A stretch of 64,000 nt of DNA from Streptomyces sp. CG4. GTDB taxonomy: Bacteria; Actinomycetota; Actinomycetes; Streptomycetales; Streptomycetaceae. Made by a program: the position numbers and the translations under genes. Positions 60,676-64,000 of this stretch are shown here, piece after piece (position 1 is the stretch's first letter; each line of letters starts with the position of its first letter). The notes under the pieces were generated by a model, which had not been told where the DNA came from, did no database searches, and saw only the letters and a list, made by a program, of their open reading frames with translations. The stretch spans positions 930,001-994,000 of the forward strand of contig NZ_CP163525.1 of assembly GCF_041080655.1 (NCBI RefSeq), given 5' to 3'.

Positions 60676-61578
60676 ATGGAGTTGAGGCAGCTGCGGTACT
60701 TCGTGACGGTGGTGGAGGAGGCAGGGTTCACCCGGGCCGCCGAGCGGCTGCATCTGGCCCAGCCCGGGCTGAGTGCGCAGATACGGCAGCTGGAGCGGGA
60801 GTTGGGGCAGCCGCTGCTGGACCGGTCGGGGCGCTCGGTGCGGCCGACGGAAGTGGGTGCGGCCGTACTGCCGTACGCGCGTGCCGCGCTCGCGGCGGTC
60901 GACGGGGTGCGGCAGACGGTGGAGGAGTACACGGGCCTGCTGCGCGGCCGGGTCGCCGTCGGTCTCGTCCCCGGCACCCTCGCGCACGCCTTCGACATGG
61001 CCGGGCAGCTGGCGGACTTCCACGACGCGCACCCGCGGGTGGAGGTCACCCTCACCGAGGACACCTCGGACCGGATGCTGGCGGCGCTGCGGCGGGGCGA
61101 GCTGGACCTCGCGGTGATCGGGATCGCGGAGGAGGAGCCGCCGCCGGGTATCGCTGTGCACGTGGTGATCGACGAGCCGCTGGTCGTGGCGGCCGTCCCC
61201 GGACATTCCCTGCTCGCCGAGTACGGCGGTGCCGGCGCCGTTCCGCCGACGGCCCTGCGCGGGCACCGGCTGATCGGGCTGCCGCGCGGGACCGGGATGC
61301 GGGGTGTCCTGGAACGGCTCTGTGCCGAGGCCGGCTTCCACCCGCACATCGCGTTCGAGGCCGCGACCCCGGACGGCCTGGCCCGCCTGGCCGCGCGCGG
61401 TCTGGGCGTCGCGGTCCTGCCCGGCCTCGGCGCCCGGTCCGGCCTCGGCGCACTGCCGCTCGACGCACCGAACGCCCGCGGACGCGTGGGCCTGGCCTGG
61501 CGTGCGGAGGGTCCCATGACTCCGGCGGCACGGGAACTTCTTGGGCGGTTGCGGGAAGGGATGATCGGGGGCGGGTGA
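60676..61578 (+). CDS. LysR family transcriptional regulator
   Basis: A 300-residue LysR protein. The helix-turn-helix at residues 1-60 reads MELRQLRYFVTVVEEAGFTR, AAERLHLAQPGLSAQIRQLE and RELGQPLLDRSGRSV. The co-inducer domain has VAVGLVPGTLAHAFDMAGQL and GLGVAVLPGLGARSGLG. It is divergent from the mycothiol-dependent enzyme, which is the obvious regulatory target. Confidence 0.94.
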   Translation: MELRQLRYFVTVVEEAGFTRAAERLHLAQPGLSAQIRQLERELGQPLLDRSGRSVRPTEVGAAVLPYARAALAAVDGVRQTVEEYTGLLRGRVAVGLVPGTLAHAFDMAGQLADFHDAHPRVEVTLTEDTSDRMLAALRRGELDLAVIGIAEEEPPPGIAVHVVIDEPLVVAAVPGHSLLAEYGGAGAVPPTALRGHRLIGLPRGTGMRGVLERLCAEAGFHPHIAFEAATPDGLARLAARGLGVAVLPGLGARSGLGALPLDAPNARGRVGLAWRAEGPMTPAARELLGRLREGMIGGG

Positions 61579-61678
61579 GCGCCACAGGGGATTCTGAGCA
61601 TTGCGGAGCTGCGGTTGCCGGGCCCACGTCCGCATCGGCGCCCCGCCGGCGCGGGCAAGAGAACCCCCCCACCGAGGC

Positions 61679-62467
61679 TCAGGCCCGCCGTAGGGCCGCG
61701 TGGAAGCCGGTGTTCACCGCGGTCAGGCCGCCGTCGACCACCAGGGTCGTGCCGGTGATCCAGGCCGCGTCGTGGGAGGCGAGGAAGGCCACCGCGGCGG
61801 CGATGTCCTCGGGCTCGCCGACCCGGCCGAGCGGGTACAGCGGGCGGAGGGCGGCCAGGTCGTCGTCGCGCCCCTCCCACGCCGAGGTGCGGACCGTGCC
61901 CGGCACCACGAGGTTCACCCGTACTCCCCGGGCCGCCGCGTGCCCGGCGAGGGTGCGGGTCAGGGACGCGAGGCCGGCCTTGGCGGCGCCGTAGGCGTGG
62001 TTGCCGAAGTCCTGCAGGCCGTTGACGGAGCCGATGCCGACGATCGCGCCGCGTCCGGAGGCGACGAGATGGGGCAGCGCGGCACGGCAGCAGCGGTAGG
62101 CGCCGGTGAGGGTGACGTCGAGGTCGAGTGCCCACGCGTCGTCGGGGTCGTCCTCGAAGAGCGGGACGTCCGGGCTGCAGTGGGCGGCGCAGTTGACCAG
62201 CACGTCGAGGGAGCCGAACGCGGTGACGGCGTGGTCCACGGCCGCCTCCACCGCGGAGCGGTCGGCGGTGTCGCACGCCGCCGCCTCGGCGGTGCGGCCC
62301 TCGCGGCGCAGCGCGGCGGCGGTCCGCTCGGCCTCGGGCAGGTCCCGGTCGGTGACCAGGACCCGGCCGCCCTCCTCGGCGAGTCTGCGGGCGACGGCCG
62401 CGCCGATGCCGCGGGCCGCGCCCGTGACGAGAACTCCGTGTCCTGCGAAGCGGGTGTGATCGGTCAT
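61679..62467 (-). CDS. SDR family oxidoreductase
   Basis: A 262-residue classical short-chain dehydrogenase: GVLVTGAARGIGAAVARRLA (TGxxxGxG), LVNCAAH (NNAG-equivalent), IVGIGSVNGLQDFGNHAYGA AK with catalytic S, Y and K in the S-x12-Y-x3-K order, and ending DAAWITGTTLVVDGGLTAVN. It is followed closely by no other gene on its strand. Substrate unknown. Confidence 0.94.
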   Translation of the reverse strand: MTDHTRFAGHGVLVTGAARGIGAAVARRLAEEGGRVLVTDRDLPEAERTAAALRREGRTAEAAACDTADRSAVEAAVDHAVTAFGSLDVLVNCAAHCSPDVPLFEDDPDDAWALDLDVTLTGAYRCCRAALPHLVASGRGAIVGIGSVNGLQDFGNHAYGAAKAGLASLTRTLAGHAAARGVRVNLVVPGTVRTSAWEGRDDDLAALRPLYPLGRVGEPEDIAAAVAFLASHDAAWITGTTLVVDGGLTAVNTGFHAALRRA

Positions 62468-62501
62468 GGACTGACGGTACGGTCCGGCGGGCGCCCTTTC
62501 A

Positions 62502-62541
62502 CCGGTAGGGCGAGCGCGCTTTTTGCCGGTAGGGCGAGCGC
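62502..62541. repeat. 16-bp direct repeat between SDR genes
   Basis: CCGGTAGGGCGAGCGC occurs at 62502-62517 and exactly again at 62526-62541, separated by GCTTTTTG. The repeat ends 4 bp before the stop codon of the downstream-placed SDR gene. A related CTACCGG lies in that stop region. Confidence 0.85.
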
Positions 62542-62544
62542 CTG

Positions 62545-63459
62545 CTACCGGTATCCGGTGACGTCGGCCGGCTTGCCCGCGTCCTGCACCTCGACCAGGT
62601 ACCGCCAGGCGTCGGGGCGGCTGCCGTCGAGGTCGGTGAAGCCGTACACCTGGGCGAGGCCGCCGCTGGAGAGGGACTGTCCGTTGAAGCGGGCCACGTC
62701 GGGGTCGGCGGCCAGGGCGGCGACGGCGCGGCCCACGTAGCGCGGGGTCTCGGAGATGGCGAAGTGCGGTTGGCGGGCGAGGGCGTCGCGCCAGTTGTCC
62801 TCACGGACGCCGTACGCGTCGAGCATCAGCTCCGAGCGCAGCCAGCCCGGGGTGAGGGCGAGCGCGGTGGCGCCGCGCGGGCCGAGTTCATGGCCGAGGG
62901 CGAAGGCCATGCGCAGTACGGACGCCTTGGCGAGGTCGTAGAAGAAGTTCACACGGTAGGTGTCGCGGTTGTAGTCGGCGGTGCCGTCGGTCATCTCCAC
63001 GACCAGGCCGCCCGGGTGGCGCAGCAGGAGGGGCAGCGCGAAGTGGCTGGTGATCGCGTGGGTCTCGACCGCGAGCCGGAGGAGCCTGAGCCCGTTGTCC
63101 AGATCGTGCTCCCACATGGTCGTGTCCCACTCGAAGAGTTTCTCGCCGCCCCAGATGTCGTTGACGAGGAGGTCGAGGCGGCCCTGTTCGTCGGCGATGC
63201 GGTCGACCAGGGCCCGTACGGCGGCCTTGTCCAGGTGGTCGGCGGCGACGGCGATGCCGTGTCCGCCGGCCGCGGTGACGAGGTCGGCAGTGTCCTCGAT
63301 GGTCTCGGGGCGGTCGTACTCCGAGCGGCGCTCGCGTGTGCTGCGGCCGGTGACGTAGACGGTGGCGCCGGCCGCGCCCAGTTCCACGGCGATGCCCCGT
63401 CCGGCACCCCGGGTCGCGCCCGCGACCAGCGCCACCTTGTCCTCAAGCGGTCCTGCCAT
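62545..63459 (-). CDS. SDR family oxidoreductase, long variant
   Basis: A 304-residue short-chain dehydrogenase: KVALVAGATRGAGRGIAVEL, VYVTGRSTRERRSEYDRPET and LLVNDIWGGEKLFEWDTTMW. It has Y-x3-K as YRVNFFYDLAKASVLRMAF and a C-terminal extension YGFTDLDGSRPDAWRYLVEV. The insert and VNDIWGG in place of NNAG mark the subgroup of SDR proteins with dehydrogenase-like DUF annotation in Streptomyces. It precedes the other SDR on the same strand by 77 bp. Confidence 0.9.
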   Translation of the reverse strand: MAGPLEDKVALVAGATRGAGRGIAVELGAAGATVYVTGRSTRERRSEYDRPETIEDTADLVTAAGGHGIAVAADHLDKAAVRALVDRIADEQGRLDLLVNDIWGGEKLFEWDTTMWEHDLDNGLRLLRLAVETHAITSHFALPLLLRHPGGLVVEMTDGTADYNRDTYRVNFFYDLAKASVLRMAFALGHELGPRGATALALTPGWLRSELMLDAYGVREDNWRDALARQPHFAISETPRYVGRAVAALAADPDVARFNGQSLSSGGLAQVYGFTDLDGSRPDAWRYLVEVQDAGKPADVTGYR

Positions 63460-63546
63460 GTCCGGCCTCCCGTGCGCTGCGACTGCTGTCGTCGTCCACT
63501 GTCGCGGGAAAGCCGGACATCTCCTGTCGCCGTTTCCGGCGGGTTC

Positions 63547-64000
63547 TCAATGGCCGCGCCTGATCCACTCCTCCAGGTGAGGTGCCTCGGCACCGATGGT
63601 GGTGGAGTCACCGTGGCCGGTGAGGACCTTGGTCTCCGGCGGGAGGGTGAGGAGCTTGTCACGGATGGAGTCGATGATCGTGGGGAAGTGGGAGTAGGAG
63701 CGTCCGGTGGCGCCGGGACCGCCGTGGAAGAGGGTGTCCCCGGTGAAGACGGCGCCGAGCGCGGGGTCGTAGAGGCAGACGGCGCCCGGGGCGTGCCCCG
63801 GGGTGTGCAGCACGGTCAGGTCGGCACCGGCGGCCTCGATGACCTGGCCGTCCAGGAGGTGCCGGTCGGGGTCGCGGTCCGGGTGGGTCATCTTCCACAG
63901 CGGCAGGTCGTCGGGGTGCAGCCAGATGGTGGCGCCGGTGCGGGCGGCGAGTTCCGGTGCGGCGTTGACGTGGTCGTTGTGGGCGTGGGTGCACACGATG
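63547..64000 (-). CDS. Metallo-beta-lactamase-fold hydrolase, cut by window edge
   Basis: The C-terminal 151 residues are visible: CTHAHNDHVNAAPELAAR (HxHxDH zinc motif), DLTVLHTPGHAPGAVCLYD (third-zinc His), AVFTGDTLFHGGPGATGRSY (bridging Asp) and VLTGHGDSTTIGAE (last His). This is the glyoxalase II-like subgroup. The start lies beyond the right edge. Confidence 0.92.
   Translation of the reverse strand, partial: IVCTHAHNDHVNAAPELAARTGATIWLHPDDLPLWKMTHPDRDPDRHLLDGQVIEAAGADLTVLHTPGHAPGAVCLYDPALGAVFTGDTLFHGGPGATGRSYSHFPTIIDSIRDKLLTLPPETKVLTGHGDSTTIGAEAPHLEEWIRRGH

Noticed and set aside
62502..62541. Phage or island attachment site
   Set aside because: The repeats are only 8 bp apart with no integrase or tRNA nearby, so they are not att-like.

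Overview
The window is high-GC actinobacterial DNA, almost certainly from a Streptomyces chromosome. GC-rich third codon positions run throughout, GTG and TTG starts are common, and genes overlap at GTGA, ATGA or TTGA. Typical Streptomyces families are present: DUF574 methyltransferase, streptogrisin-type protease, DUF6192 and mycothiol-dependent maleylpyruvate isomerase.

Region 1 (1-21.5 kb) is one biosynthetic locus for a salicylate- or aryl-capped thiazoline/oxazoline metallophore of the pyochelin / yersiniabactin / coelibactin class. A leftward, translationally coupled operon starts at 13869. It encodes NRPS 1 (ArCP-Cy-A-PCP-Cy-A[MT-like insert]-PCP), a saccharopine-dehydrogenase-like protein, a thiazolinyl-imine reductase fused to a methyltransferase, a VOC protein, a flavin oxidase, and NRPS 2 (TubC docking domain-Cy-...), which runs off the left edge. 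A 14-TM MFS exporter is divergent to it. A second leftward operon (21411 to 15661) encodes a Tat-exported lipoprotein solute-binding protein, a DppB-type permease, a DppC-DppD-DppF triple fusion and a type II thioesterase. Near-identical 15-bp palindromes of the actinobacterial Zur-box type lie in both promoter regions, so biosynthesis, export and import look like one zinc-responsive unit. The aryl-AMP ligase and salicylate synthase are not in the window and would be expected further left.

Region 2 (21.5-42 kb) is a decayed accessory zone. It holds fragments of IS630, IS481 and ISL3 transposases, a resolvase tail, a TnsA-like endonuclease pseudogene, an ABC exporter pseudogene, a DUF6192 gene broken by a stop codon, and a broken lipoprotein gene. 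Intact cargo is scattered among these: a lipoprotein polysaccharide deacetylase, a Zn-alcohol dehydrogenase, DUF429, a DUF1963-like protein, an XRE-type regulator, an ArsR-like regulator and several tiny secreted proteins. The zone ends where the TnsA-like pseudogene abuts a GlcNAc-kinase-like gene that has lost its N-terminus.

Region 3 (42-64 kb) looks like ordinary, intact chromosome. It contains a Tat-exported PAP2 phosphatase with a beta-repeat tail, a GT39-type glycosyltransferase, an RpiR regulator, a flavin reductase, a peptidoglycan-binding membrane protein, an ATP-grasp-like protein, a TetR regulator with matching operators before itself and before a Zn-ribbon/OB-fold gene, an F420-type oxidoreductase, a DUF574 methyltransferase, a membrane-anchored S1 protease, a divergent ROK regulator / Gfo-Idh oxidoreductase pair, an L,D-transpeptidase, a divergent mycothiol-enzyme / LysR pair, two SDRs and a metallo-beta-lactamase-fold hydrolase cut by the right edge. 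No tRNA, rRNA or CRISPR array was seen.
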